Origin: Bdellovibrio bacteriovorus str. Tiberius
GTDB lineage: Bacteria > Bdellovibrionota > Bdellovibrionia > Bdellovibrionales > Bdellovibrionaceae
Assembly: GCF_000317895.1 (NCBI RefSeq)
Contig: NC_019567.1
Coordinates: 2,418,001 to 2,482,000 of the forward strand
Direction of reading: 5' to 3'
Length of the DNA stretch: 64,000 nucleotides
The translations under genes and the position numbers were made by a program. Positions within the stretch are counted from its first letter, which is position 1. Every line of letters starts with the position of its first letter. Shown one piece after another: positions 7,153-15,998 of the stretch. Below the pieces are notes generated by a model. That model saw only the letters and a program-made list of their open reading frames with translations. It was not told the DNA's origin and did not search any database.

Positions 7153-8331
7153 TTACAGACGTGTCAAAACAGTGAACAGGCAGCGCAAGCCGCCATTGTT
7201 GATTTTAACCTCTTTAAGCAGTTTATAGCCTGCTGGCACCGTCCCAAGGCGCTCTTTTTCAGGGTAAAGAATACCCAGCTTCAGGGGATTATGACGCTCA
7301 CAGAGAAGCTTGGCCAGGGCCTTCAGGCCCCCGCTTCCAGCCACCGGAAGACGTTCTCCGTAGGGCGGATTTACCACCAGCCACGAAGCCCCGACATCCT
7401 CACTGACCTCCAAAGAATTGCCATGGATGAACTTGTGAGGCGCTTTCACAAATGCCGCCTTTTGCACGGCTTGAAGCTGACGCTCGACTTCACTGAAGTT
7501 TCCTTCCGCCGCCGGAATCATGTCGGCATCAATATCCAAGCCCACATAAGCCCTAAAAGGATGCGCTGCTGGCAGCTTGTAATTCAGAGCAAAACTGGAG
7601 GACTGGAAAAGCTTCGGGGCGCGCTTCCATTTTTTGAAAGCAAAGTCCCGGACAAACTGACCGGCCCACAGGGCGCGCGCCTCGCACAGGAAGGTGCCTG
7701 AACCCATCATTGGATCCAACAATGTGATCTGAGCTGTTTCCGCAGGGCTGCTGTTACCGATGATTTCTTTCAGCAGGATCGCCGCCAAAGTTTCACGCAA
7801 AGGAGCTTCACCTTTAAGTGTCGCCCAGCCGCGCTTGTGCAGATGCTCGCCCGTGGAATCAAGGCTGATCGTGCAGGTGTCATCATCCATGCGGATATAA
7901 ATGCTGGCGCAGGTTTCTTTGCCTTTAACACCTTTGAACAACTCTGTCAGGGCCGCTTCGGCACTTTCCTGCAGACGCTTTTCATTATTCAGACGACTTT
8001 TTTGCGCAGCCACTTCCCACTCGACATGGGCGTGCGGCAGGAAATCAATCCACGGCAGGGATTTGAATTTCTGATAGAACTTGGGCAGATCTTTCGCCTT
8101 AAACGAAGTCATGCGCAGTAAAATACGATTGGCCGTTTTCAGGAAAAAATTCAGCTGCAACCCAATGAACAACTCCGTCTCGAACTCGAAACCACCCTCA
8201 AGCACAGTGACTTCCGGGAACGGCAAAGAGTGAGGTTTGGCGTCTTTCCCCAACAGGAACGGCCAAACTTCTTTCATTTCAGCCAAAGCCAACTTTTCAA
8301 AATCCAATGGTGTTGCAACGAAAAATCTCAT
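7153..8331 (-). CDS. RNA N2-guanine methyltransferase, RlmL-N/UPF0020 (THUMP) type
   Basis: This 392-residue protein has the architecture of the THUMP-methyltransferase group that includes the RlmL N-terminal half and Trm14: an N-terminal part starting MRFFVATPLDFEKLALAEM (ferredoxin-like/THUMP region, to about residue 165), then a Rossmann methyltransferase domain. SAM-binding motif I is LLDPMMGSGTFLCEA near residue 205, and catalytic motif IV is VVNPPYGERLP near 325, the NPPY of N-methyltransferases. It most likely methylates a guanine in 23S rRNA. It lacks the second (RlmK-like) domain of the E. coli fusion. No strong ribosome site is visible before ATG 8331. Confidence 0.85.
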   Translation of the reverse strand: MRFFVATPLDFEKLALAEMKEVWPFLLGKDAKPHSLPFPEVTVLEGGFEFETELFIGLQLNFFLKTANRILLRMTSFKAKDLPKFYQKFKSLPWIDFLPHAHVEWEVAAQKSRLNNEKRLQESAEAALTELFKGVKGKETCASIYIRMDDDTCTISLDSTGEHLHKRGWATLKGEAPLRETLAAILLKEIIGNSSPAETAQITLLDPMMGSGTFLCEARALWAGQFVRDFAFKKWKRAPKLFQSSSFALNYKLPAAHPFRAYVGLDIDADMIPAAEGNFSEVERQLQAVQKAAFVKAPHKFIHGNSLEVSEDVGASWLVVNPPYGERLPVAGSGGLKALAKLLCERHNPLKLGILYPEKERLGTVPAGYKLLKEVKINNGGLRCLFTVLTRL

Positions 8332-8338
8332 GGGATCA

Positions 8339-8390
8339 ACCTACACTGGCCGACGCACCATCGCCAGAAAAAACAACCAGGCACCTTTTC
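8339..8390 (+). repeat. 52-bp dispersed element, copy 1
   Basis: This stretch matches the reverse complement of 59173-59224 at about 40 of 52 positions by hand count. The last 28 bases are nearly identical (GCCAGA-AAAACAACCAGGCACC). It lies just upstream of the methyltransferase start and directly abuts a palindromic repeat. Confidence 0.7.
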
Positions 8391-8500
8391 AAGGCCCCAG
8401 ATGCAAGGCGGAGGAGGCCCGCGCAGCGAAGGCGTGCTTTCGGCACGTCGTAGCGAGCAGGCCGAACGACAACGCCGTCAGATGGGGTCTTGGCTGCACT
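8385..8500. repeat. Large imperfect palindromic repeat, copy 1
   Basis: Outer arms CAAGGCCCCAGATG and CAGATGGGGTCTTG are complementary with a few mismatches. Inside are the blocks CAAGGCGGAGG, GCGTGC-TTTCG-GCACGTCG (a small hairpin) and CGACAACGCCG. The same blocks occur in the same order at 50455-50577 and, more diverged, at 11886-11966. It fills the gap between the barrel gene ending at 8500 and the methyltransferase gene. Confidence 0.75.
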
Positions 8501-9564
8501 CAGAAACGCCAGTAGGCATCGAATAAAAGGTAGTAGCCGTCTTCCGGGGCGTATTTTAGCGAGGTGATGTCGGTCGAGTTCAGCGAGAAGCTTAGATGGA
8601 ACTGGTCCCAGATCTTAACATAGCTGAGATAACCCCCGACAGCTTTGGATTCGAAGTTGTACGACGGCCCCAGCAAGACGCGATCCCAGTCGTCGAGAAT
8701 AAATTCATAGCCCGTCTGGAAAGAGCTTGTTCCCAGGGACTTGATCGCGGTGGCATTGGCGGCGTCTTCAAAGCTGAACAGGGCCACGGACAAAAGCGTG
8801 TGCGAAACCACACTTTCGGAAGAAATCGAATCCCAATAGATATTCAAGTTCAAGGTCGAACGGTTTTCATTCGGAATGCGCGCAAAGTTCAAACCGCCGG
8901 CAAAGTTGTTGGAAGCGGACTGATACAAGCGCGTTTTGATCGTGGCATTGTAGGCACCCAGAATGTCCGCCGGGATGATGGAAGAAACCGTCAGCCACTC
9001 TTTCCAGCCATAGTTCACCTGACCAAACCACGTGATCAGGAATTCATCCTCCCACAGGGTTTCGGCCGTCTCACCCACCGCAATACCTTGGGTGAACAAA
9101 GGCTTGTATTTGGACGAGGTTTCTTTCGTGCCCTTTTTGATAATCAGGTCGGTAGTGCCTTTATAACGATTGTTTTCAGAGCTTAAATCCAAATGCATGA
9201 CCTGATCGCCAATCTGGATAAAGTTCATGCGGGACTGGCGCTGAAGCTCGCAAATCAGCTCATAGGTGCCGTCTTGCTTGTTTTCGATACCGGTCACTTC
9301 AACAAAGCCCACGATGCCCACAGAAGGCGTCTGGGATTCAATGGCCACCATTTCACCGATATACCAGTCACTGGCGGTGGTAACCACACGCAGGGTCTTA
9401 TTATCTATGAAGGAATCAATGCGCCCGCGGGCTTCGGGCTGGGGCTTTGGCATTTCCATCGCGGGTTCGCGCAGAATAATAGGAACCTCTTCATCCATCG
9501 AGGATGAAGCCTGTGCCATAAAGGACACAAAACAGATTGTCAGCACCAGAATAAGCCGCAGCAT
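8500..9564 (-). CDS. Secreted outer-membrane barrel-like protein (354 aa)
   Basis: Residues 1-20 are a signal peptide (MLRLILVLTICFVSFMAQAS). Residues 30-140 look like a compact soluble beta domain (GRIDSFIDNKTLRVVT, GEMVAIES, V-G-I-V-G-F-V-E-V). From about residue 160 to the end, alternating strands and a final AYWRF fit an outer-membrane barrel with a terminal phenylalanine. No named family is recognised. It is the last gene of a three-gene minus-strand operon: barrel protein, EF-hand lipoprotein, this protein, with only 15 bases to the gene before it. Its stop touches a palindromic repeat. Confidence 0.8.
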   Translation of the reverse strand: MLRLILVLTICFVSFMAQASSSMDEEVPIILREPAMEMPKPQPEARGRIDSFIDNKTLRVVTTASDWYIGEMVAIESQTPSVGIVGFVEVTGIENKQDGTYELICELQRQSRMNFIQIGDQVMHLDLSSENNRYKGTTDLIIKKGTKETSSKYKPLFTQGIAVGETAETLWEDEFLITWFGQVNYGWKEWLTVSSIIPADILGAYNATIKTRLYQSASNNFAGGLNFARIPNENRSTLNLNIYWDSISSESVVSHTLLSVALFSFEDAANATAIKSLGTSSFQTGYEFILDDWDRVLLGPSYNFESKAVGGYLSYVKIWDQFHLSFSLNSTDITSLKYAPEDGYYLLFDAYWRF

Positions 9565-9579
9565 GTTCCGGAGCCTAAC

Positions 9580-11883
9580 CTAGTTTTCCACCTTGTTCAA
9601 TTGGTCCTTGAGGGTGCCGAAAAGACGGGCGATTTCCATGCGCTGGGCATCGTCGATGCCCCACATCTTTTTAAACTGGAAGCCAGCAATGCCGCCCGCC
9701 CCCGGAATTTCGCCATAGAACACCAAATGCGCAAAACCTTCCTTGATCAGGAACTCGTAGGTGCCCGGATTCACCTTTTTAAAGAAGGACATAAATCTTG
9801 GCGCCGAGGCATAAACTTCGTCGACGGACAGGCCCTGGTTGTTGTCAGTGTCGTAAATCACCATGATGGTTTCAATGTAGTGTAAAATCGTGACCATCGT
9901 GCGCACATTGGCGGTTTCAATAAGGCCCGGACGCTGAGTTGGCGTCACTGAAGCTGCCAGGACATAGTCAAAGAACTGCTTCCATTGCGCGGCATTCAAT
10001 CCGCGCACATAGTTCACCATGCCCGGCATGTTCGCGAAATACACGCCAATGTGTTTGCGCAATTGTTCACGGAAGCAGTCTTCTTTGTAGTAGTTAAATC
10101 CAAAGACGTCTTTTTCCTCAATCGCGCACTGAGCCAGCTTCATATGATCAGACACGGCATTGGACGTTCCAAGACCGGCCGAGAACAGCGTCGTCACAAA
10201 TTCAAAGGTCTCTTTCTGGTCCATGCCGTCGTTGCCGTTACCACTGAAGGTGAAGAAATTCGCCTCCAGGAAGCTGCGAGAACCGGAATTCGCTGAGCGC
10301 GGGTCAAAGGCCTTCAGATCCAAACCCAGTTCCTGGAAGTCTTCATACCAGGACACCAGACCTTTTTCGCTCATCTGGGACTGGCTAAGGCGGCCGCCGA
10401 CATTATCGGCATAACCCAGCATCAGCATACGCGACAAAACACGCATCAAGTTGAACTTGGTCAAAGCGGCCCAGCTTTGTTTTGTCTGATTGCCCGTGGC
10501 AGAAATGATCAAACGGCCGTCACCATTGAAATTCACCATGGTCGGATTCTTGATCAGGTCGCCAATGTCAGCCCACGCGTTTTCCAAAGCCTTTTGTTCA
10601 AAGGCGTCGTCGGTCAGACCTTTTTCAATCACATAGGATTTATTGAACTTGTTGTAGTATTCAATCAACTGCTTTTGCGTGACTCCACCACCCAGCTCTG
10701 CCATCGGAATATTGTCGATAAAGCTCTGATGCAGGCGGAAGATATTCAGTTCACGCTGGATGCTCATAATGTGCTTTTTCTCAAGCCCCAGCAAGCTGCG
10801 GGAATCCGCCACGCGCGCCGGATCCAGAATCTTCATCAGCACGGCTTTATAGGTCTTAATCAAAGACTTCGGCTGAATCATGTCGGTCGCGGAAGGCAGT
10901 ATCTGATTGATCAGATTGTCGATGTCTTCCACGGGAATGCGGCCCGAGGCCTTCATCTGGTGAGAGTTCAACAACAATCCCAGCCCTTGCGTCAGGAACT
11001 GGCTGGTCTGACGGACTTTGGCGGCATTCGTGAATTCAAAATCACCAATGACATAATGATATTTCAAAGCCAGCTCGTACAGATCCAATAAAGTATCAAG
11101 ACTTTCACTCCACTGATAAAGGCCGGCGAAATGCGCACGACGACCCATCAATACGACTTTAACGGATTCCACCATCGGAACCCACTGACTGTATTTCTGG
11201 TAAGGCGCAAAGGGTTCTTCACCGCGAATGAATTCGGCAAAGCCAGACAAGGCTTTTTTGGCATCTTCGAAGCTGTAATCAGACTTGGCGATCTGGGTTT
11301 TTTCCAGCAGACGCTGCAAAGATCTGCGCAACTGATCCACGGCCGCGGAAATCTGTTCCCACTCGGTTTTGTCAGACTGATTTTGATTCAACAGCAATTT
11401 TACGTGCGGCGACAGCTCGATGGATTCATCACGCAAAAGCCCCAGGATTTCAACCAGACGCACGATCTCGTCTTTGGTGATATGACTGGTGGATCCACCC
11501 AAAAGCGCACGTTTGATTTTCATCAGCTCGGCCGCAAATTCCGGGGTCACGTTGTTCTTTTTCAGGAAGTACTTGCCAAAGAACCGGCGCATTTCCTCGA
11601 CGGTATAAGCGTTTTCCAAAGAGCCAAAAGTTTTTTTATTAAAGTAATTCAAAGCATCCGTCATACAGTCAAAGCCCTGACGAATTTCTGATTCCTTGGC
11701 TTCACCGACCGAGAATTTTTCCAAATGCTGTGGAATCACCTGAAGACAGGCAAAACGAGTATCCGAGAATTCAATCACTTCCGGCTCAGCCTTCTTCCCA
11801 TTCAAGAAGTCACTACAGCCCACAGAAGACAGACCAAAAGAAGCAACCAAAACAAAACCAACCACACGCCAAGAAATGGCCAT
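9580..11883 (-). CDS. Large lipoprotein with EF-hand-like calcium loops (767 aa)
   Basis: From ATG 11883 the protein has a lipoprotein signal (MAISWRVVGFVLVASFGLSS, then VGC, Cys 23). The longer frame to 11988 reads through the palindromic repeat and is rejected. The mature part is mostly helical. Two calcium-binding-like loops are visible: DTDNNQGLSVDE at about residues 678-689, a good EF-hand loop, and SGNGNDGMDQKE around residue 560, a weaker match. The last 110 residues resemble those of the partial gene at 63486-64000 in spacing and motif order, so the two are probable paralogues. As the middle gene of an operon with two outer-membrane proteins it probably works with them at the cell surface or in the periplasm. 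Function unknown. Confidence 0.82.
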   Translation of the reverse strand: MAISWRVVGFVLVASFGLSSVGCSDFLNGKKAEPEVIEFSDTRFACLQVIPQHLEKFSVGEAKESEIRQGFDCMTDALNYFNKKTFGSLENAYTVEEMRRFFGKYFLKKNNVTPEFAAELMKIKRALLGGSTSHITKDEIVRLVEILGLLRDESIELSPHVKLLLNQNQSDKTEWEQISAAVDQLRRSLQRLLEKTQIAKSDYSFEDAKKALSGFAEFIRGEEPFAPYQKYSQWVPMVESVKVVLMGRRAHFAGLYQWSESLDTLLDLYELALKYHYVIGDFEFTNAAKVRQTSQFLTQGLGLLLNSHQMKASGRIPVEDIDNLINQILPSATDMIQPKSLIKTYKAVLMKILDPARVADSRSLLGLEKKHIMSIQRELNIFRLHQSFIDNIPMAELGGGVTQKQLIEYYNKFNKSYVIEKGLTDDAFEQKALENAWADIGDLIKNPTMVNFNGDGRLIISATGNQTKQSWAALTKFNLMRVLSRMLMLGYADNVGGRLSQSQMSEKGLVSWYEDFQELGLDLKAFDPRSANSGSRSFLEANFFTFSGNGNDGMDQKETFEFVTTLFSAGLGTSNAVSDHMKLAQCAIEEKDVFGFNYYKEDCFREQLRKHIGVYFANMPGMVNYVRGLNAAQWKQFFDYVLAASVTPTQRPGLIETANVRTMVTILHYIETIMVIYDTDNNQGLSVDEVYASAPRFMSFFKKVNPGTYEFLIKEGFAHLVFYGEIPGAGGIAGFQFKKMWGIDDAQRMEIARLFGTLKDQLNKVEN

Positions 11884-11885
11884 AA

Positions 11886-11966
11886 AGGCCTCAAATCCAA
11901 GGCGCAAGGAGAAAGCCGTACTCTTGTACGGCGCCGACGCAGCAACGCCGGAGTTGAGGTTTTTAG
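11886..11966. repeat. Large imperfect palindromic repeat, copy 2 (diverged)
   Basis: Outer arms GGCCTCAAATCCAAGGCG and CGCCGGAGTTGAGG pair with a few mismatches, and an inner perfect hairpin GCCGTAC-TCTT-GTACGGC sits at 11915-11932. The order of blocks (CAAGGCG...hairpin...GACG...CAACGCCG) matches the copies at 8385 and 50455. It lies between two genes of the same operon, so it would be transcribed. Confidence 0.65.
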
Positions 11967-11977
11967 GACCGTTTCGC

Positions 11978-13345
11978 TTAGAAGACATAAGCGGCTCCTA
12001 ACATCAGGCGGTCGTTGTTTTCGAATTGGGCGATATCGTTTTGATTTTCCTGGCTTGCGGGTTCCGCCTTCACCATCTGCATTTCGCCAATGAAGGACCA
12101 CAGGCCTGACAGGCGGAATCTGGCGCTGACACGGATCAGATCAAACTTGTTTTTCTCGGAATGAGTATAGCTGACCTTGGTGATCAGCTTCTTCGTGCGT
12201 TTGAAGCTGAAGTTCCCCATCAACGACAACTGCGTTGCCTGCTGATACGGGTAACGGGTCATCAATGGCGCGCGGTTTTCATTGGCAAGTTCACCCTCTT
12301 CAGTGACTTTGCCGCCATAGATTTCCAGGTGCTGCAAGGCCACGCCGAAATAAGAGTTCGTCCACTCGACAAACGGGCTGACCAAAACGGCGTCTTCAAA
12401 TGTCGGATGGGTCCACTTTTCTTCAAAAATCTCGTCTTTACTTGGCTTGTCGTACAGGCCGCTGATACCCACGCGCAAACGGTCGGACTTATAACTGATA
12501 TCGCCACCCACCAACGAGTGATAGAAGACCTGAGGCTGTAAATTCACCGCACCTTTAAGTTCGGCGACATTCAGATTTCCTTCATAACCGATGGCCAATT
12601 GATTGGATGGTTTATAGGTATAAGCCAGCTGTCCGCGCAGCCCTTGCGGGTCGCCAAAGGCCAGCTTCAGACCAAAGGAATTTTGCAAGACCACTTCAGT
12701 CTCTGACGGTTTTTCGAAAGTATAATCAATGGCGGTGGCTTCTTCCCAGATACGGATGCTTTCTGGCGGACGGCGGAACCATGGGTTCCCCTTCACGAAG
12801 CTGCCATTTTCAATATCAAAGCTAGGCCCCTGATCCGGAATATAAATGGGTGAAGCAAACAACAACAGTGTGTAATACGGCTTATCAACCTGCCAGAATA
12901 TTCCGGTCAGACCCTGGCTTTCGGCGTTCAATGGATTCCACTTGAATAAAGGTTCCCACACACCCAGATCCCAGCGGGCATCCAGCTCATTCCACAGCAT
13001 TTTTTTGCGACCCATATAGAAATTCTCAGTTTCACTGAGTCGCGTTTCCAGATAGAACTCGGAAATATTCAGGTAATTCAACAACGGAGCACCGATTGCC
13101 ACCCCACCAGAAACGTCCATTTTAAATGGCGCTTCGCTAAAGGTGTCGCTTTTTAACTGGGCTCCAACAAACTGATAATTGGTCTTTTCCGCGGCCTCAA
13201 AGGTCGGGCTGATGAAAGAATCCGAGAATAAACGCATCTCGGTCTGCACCTGCGCAGACGCAAAAAACGGGGTCAAAACCAGCAGCATGAACCCGATTAA
13301 AGATGTGTTAAGGGTCCCCAAAACGGGGACTTGTTTGAAAGCCAT
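11978..13345 (-). CDS. Outer-membrane porin-like protein (455 aa)
   Basis: The start at ATG 13345 opens a signal peptide (MAFKQVPVLGTLNTSLIGFM, cleaved after FFASAQ) and has GGGAGG three bases upstream; an in-frame start at 13381 lacks this. The mature protein is rich in alternating aromatic/polar strands and ends in AAYVF, a classic barrel C-terminus. The segment near residues 110-170 (YMGRKKMLWNELDARWDLG, NPLNAESQG) recalls long-chain or alginate-type porins, but I cannot assign a family. It is the first gene of a three-gene operon. A conserved-looking RRPPESIRIWEEA segment lies near residue 200. Confidence 0.8.
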   Translation of the reverse strand: MAFKQVPVLGTLNTSLIGFMLLVLTPFFASAQVQTEMRLFSDSFISPTFEAAEKTNYQFVGAQLKSDTFSEAPFKMDVSGGVAIGAPLLNYLNISEFYLETRLSETENFYMGRKKMLWNELDARWDLGVWEPLFKWNPLNAESQGLTGIFWQVDKPYYTLLLFASPIYIPDQGPSFDIENGSFVKGNPWFRRPPESIRIWEEATAIDYTFEKPSETEVVLQNSFGLKLAFGDPQGLRGQLAYTYKPSNQLAIGYEGNLNVAELKGAVNLQPQVFYHSLVGGDISYKSDRLRVGISGLYDKPSKDEIFEEKWTHPTFEDAVLVSPFVEWTNSYFGVALQHLEIYGGKVTEEGELANENRAPLMTRYPYQQATQLSLMGNFSFKRTKKLITKVSYTHSEKNKFDLIRVSARFRLSGLWSFIGEMQMVKAEPASQENQNDIAQFENNDRLMLGAAYVF

Positions 13346-13465
13346 GGGCCTCCCATCAATGAGCTTTACTTCAATGCCCATGCCCGGCCAGAACGCCTAT
13401 AGGCGAATACCCTTTCCACCTTTTAAACAAGTGACCTTTTTCGGCGCCTTTGATAGATTAGTCCC

Positions 13466-14512
13466 ATGTTGGTACGGGACCCTAATAGTGCTAAATTTTT
13501 AATCATTCGCTTTTCCAGCTTTGGAGATGTCGTTCAGACTTTGAGCGTTCCTTCGGCTATCAAAGAAACCTATCCGAATGCAGAGATCCACTGGGTCACT
13601 CGCAAGGACATGGCCCCTTTGCTAAAAAATCATCCCAACATCCAACGCATTTGGGAGTTTGACCGCAAGGCGGGCTTGTCAGGCCTGATCAAACTGTGCC
13701 TGCAAATGCGCAAGGAAGGCTTCACGCACATTTACGACGCTCACAACAACATGCGCTCACGCGTGATTTCCTGGATTTTGCGTCCCCTGGGAATCCTGGG
13801 CGTGGGTCCGAAATTCATCCGCCGTTCGATCCGTCGCTGGAAGCGTCTGCTGCTGTTTAAATTCCGCATCAACACTTTCGAAATGCCCTTCAATGGCCAG
13901 CGCGATTTGCTGGAACCACTTCAACCCTGGGGCATTTCTCGCAAAGCTCCGGCGGCTCCGCAAATCTTCCCCAGCGAAGAAAGTTTTCAAAAAGCGCGCG
14001 AGGTTCTGGGGCACTATGCCGGTTCCGTCGCATTAGCTCCGTCAGCGGCGTTTTTTTTAAAACGCTGGCCGAAAGAATACTGGCAGGAACTGATTCTGCT
14101 CTGCCCGGATCAGCGCTTTGTTCTGTTGGGAGGACCGGAAGATTCCTTTATCGAGGACATCAAAGCCGCCGCCCCGGAAAGAGTTTTGAATCTGGCCGGC
14201 AAATGCTCTTTGCAAGTCAGCTCCAGCGTTGTGGGCTTGTCTGCCGCGCTGATCAGTAACGACACAGGTCTTTTGCACGTGGCCGAACAACTGGGTCAAA
14301 AGACCATTGCGCTGATGGGCCCGGCTCCGTTTGGATTCCCGTCACGTCCATCCACCAAGATTCTTGAAATTGAACTGAAGTGCCGTCCATGCAGCAAGCA
14401 CGGTCAGGGCCCTTGCGTGAATAAATTCAAATATCACCAGTGTCTGGTCGACATCACACCACAACAAGTGGCGATGGAACTAAAACAACTGCTGCAGCGG
14501 AACCAGCCATGA
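13466..14512 (+). CDS. Glycosyltransferase family 9 (ADP-heptose:LPS heptosyltransferase-like)
   Basis: GT9 enzymes add heptose residues to the LPS inner core on the cytoplasmic face of the inner membrane. The 348-residue length is typical. Support: FLIIRFSSFGDVVQTLSV at residue 11 (family I-x-R-x-x-x-x-G-D), HWVTRKDMAPLL near 42, VALAPSAAFFLKRWP near 187 (family P-G-x-x-x-x-x-K-R-W), and the C-terminal motif LISNDTGLLHVAEQLG near 262 that binds the nucleotide sugar. It overlaps the Kdo transferase gene downstream by four bases (ATGA), so the two are co-translated LPS-core genes. The exact acceptor is unknown. Confidence 0.9.
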   Translation: MLVRDPNSAKFLIIRFSSFGDVVQTLSVPSAIKETYPNAEIHWVTRKDMAPLLKNHPNIQRIWEFDRKAGLSGLIKLCLQMRKEGFTHIYDAHNNMRSRVISWILRPLGILGVGPKFIRRSIRRWKRLLLFKFRINTFEMPFNGQRDLLEPLQPWGISRKAPAAPQIFPSEESFQKAREVLGHYAGSVALAPSAAFFLKRWPKEYWQELILLCPDQRFVLLGGPEDSFIEDIKAAAPERVLNLAGKCSLQVSSSVVGLSAALISNDTGLLHVAEQLGQKTIALMGPAPFGFPSRPSTKILEIELKCRPCSKHGQGPCVNKFKYHQCLVDITPQQVAMELKQLLQRNQP

Positions 14513-15801
14513 GCGTTTTGATTTTCTATTTCTATAAGTTCGCCATCGTGCCTCTGGCTTATTTGCTGTTACAGCTTTTGCGCCCGTTCCTGCAGGGTAA
14601 ACTGCGCGAGATGATCGAGGACAAGAACAAAGGCTTTTACAAAATCAAGATCAGCGGCAATGAAGCTGAAATTGCGAAACATCGCCCTTTCTGGATTCAC
14701 GCAGCCAGTGGCGAAATCGAATACGCCCGCCCGGTGATCCGTGAACTCAAGAAACAGCATCCCAACATTCCGGTGCTGGTGACGTATTCTTCCCCGTCAG
14801 CAAAAAAGATTCTGGAAAGCCTGCACGACGTTGACGTATGGTGCGCACTTCCGTGGGATCTGGATTTCCAGATGCAGGACTTTATCAAACGCTGGAACCC
14901 GCGCGTTTTGCTTTTCTCGCGCACGGACGTGTGGCCCGTACTGGTTTCTGTGACTCACAAAATGGGTATTCCATCGGCGCTGTTTTCGGCGACCTTTGCG
15001 GATAACTCTTCCCGCCTGAAAGGGATCACCCGTTATCTGACCCGTTATTCTTTGAATCATCTATCCGAAATTCACTGTGTGTCGGCTGAAGACATTCAGA
15101 ATCTGGATACGCTGGGCCTGAAAGTCCCGATGCTGGTCAGCGGCGACACACGTTTTGATCAGGTCTTTCACCGTCTAGAAAATCCAAAGGCCCTGAAAAA
15201 CCACCTGATCCCAAGCCCTGAAGATTTCGTCTTTATCGCAGGTTCCACCTGGGGTGAGGACGAACTGGTTCTGCTGCCAGCCCTGGAAAAGATGAAGGGC
15301 ATTTACATGCGCGTGATTCTAGCACCGCACGAAACCACCCCGGCTCACATGGAACATCTGGAAAATCAGATGAAGGCTTTGGGGCTTTCCTATGTCCGTT
15401 ATTCCCAGGCTGATGAATGGCCGGCAGGCAGTATTTTGCTGGTGGATCAAGTGGGCATTCTGGCTGAACTGTACACCTGGGCGGACATTGCCTTTATCGG
15501 CGGCTCTTTCAAAAAACAGGTGCACAGTGTGATGGAAGCACTGGCCGCAGGTTTACCTGTGATGGTTGGACCACACCACCGCAACAACCGCGAGGCTTTG
15601 TTCTATCAGAAAAAGAATTACTCCTCAGGCATGATCGTGCAGGTGGTTCATTCCTCAGCAGACATCGCAGTTCTGCTGCAAAGAATGAAAAAACAGCAGG
15701 AACAGATCCCGCACATCAAAGAGGAAATCAGATCCGAAATCGGCAAGAATCGAAACTCCACGCAACGAGTTCTTTCCGCCATTGAAAAAGTCATTTCCTG
15801 A
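14509..15801 (+). CDS. waaA: 3-deoxy-D-manno-octulosonic acid (Kdo) transferase
   Basis: WaaA (KdtA) transfers Kdo from CMP-Kdo to lipid A precursor at the inner membrane. The 430-residue protein starts with a membrane-anchoring helix (FYFYKFAIVPLAYLLLQLL), followed by WIHAASGEIEYARP near residue 65, which corresponds to the conserved H-x-x-S-x-G-E segment with the catalytic Glu, and RTDVWPVL near 143 (family E/R-x-D/E-x-W-P). The C-terminal half has FIAGSTWGEDE near 245 and AFIGGSFKKQVHSVMEAL near 330, the GT-B donor-binding region. ATG 14509 overlaps the stop of the GT9 gene. The third residue of the HAASGE motif is Ala where Ser-Val is common. Confidence 0.87.
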   Translation: MSVLIFYFYKFAIVPLAYLLLQLLRPFLQGKLREMIEDKNKGFYKIKISGNEAEIAKHRPFWIHAASGEIEYARPVIRELKKQHPNIPVLVTYSSPSAKKILESLHDVDVWCALPWDLDFQMQDFIKRWNPRVLLFSRTDVWPVLVSVTHKMGIPSALFSATFADNSSRLKGITRYLTRYSLNHLSEIHCVSAEDIQNLDTLGLKVPMLVSGDTRFDQVFHRLENPKALKNHLIPSPEDFVFIAGSTWGEDELVLLPALEKMKGIYMRVILAPHETTPAHMEHLENQMKALGLSYVRYSQADEWPAGSILLVDQVGILAELYTWADIAFIGGSFKKQVHSVMEALAAGLPVMVGPHHRNNREALFYQKKNYSSGMIVQVVHSSADIAVLLQRMKKQQEQIPHIKEEIRSEIGKNRNSTQRVLSAIEKVIS

Positions 15802-15825
15802 TAATCACACATTGACCACAACGCA

Positions 15826-15850
15826 GTCCGCCCTCGTAGCGATGGCGGAC
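15826..15850. repeat. 25-bp GTCCGCC hairpin repeat, copy 1
   Basis: GTCCGCC, an 11-base loop CTCGTAGCGAT, then GGCGGAC. The same stem and loop length occur at 29650-29674, where the centre of the loop is inverted. The preceding bases AACGCA are shared too. Confidence 0.7.
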
Positions 15851-15901
15851 CGCAGAATTCACTCATCACGAACCGGCTAAAATCAGAATTAGTACATCAA
15901 A

Positions 15902-15935
15902 AACAAAAAAAAGACCGAACATTGCTGTTGGTCTT
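15902..15935 (-). terminator. Intrinsic terminator of the ten-gene motility-like operon
   Basis: On the minus strand AAGACCAAC...GTTCGGTCTT forms a stem followed by eight Ts, downstream of the VWA gene. A second hairpin, AGACCCC-AGTAAGT-GGGGTCT (15957-15977), lies closer to the gene end and may add to termination. Confidence 0.75.
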
Positions 15936-15998
15936 AGTTTGTTCATGCATTTTAGAAAGACCCCAGTAAGTGGGGTCTATTACTTAATTTACGCAAGT

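Noticed and set aside
11883-11988. N-terminal extension of the EF-hand lipoprotein up to 11988
   Set aside because: It reads through the palindromic repeat and would bury the lipoprotein signal, so ATG 11883 is preferred.
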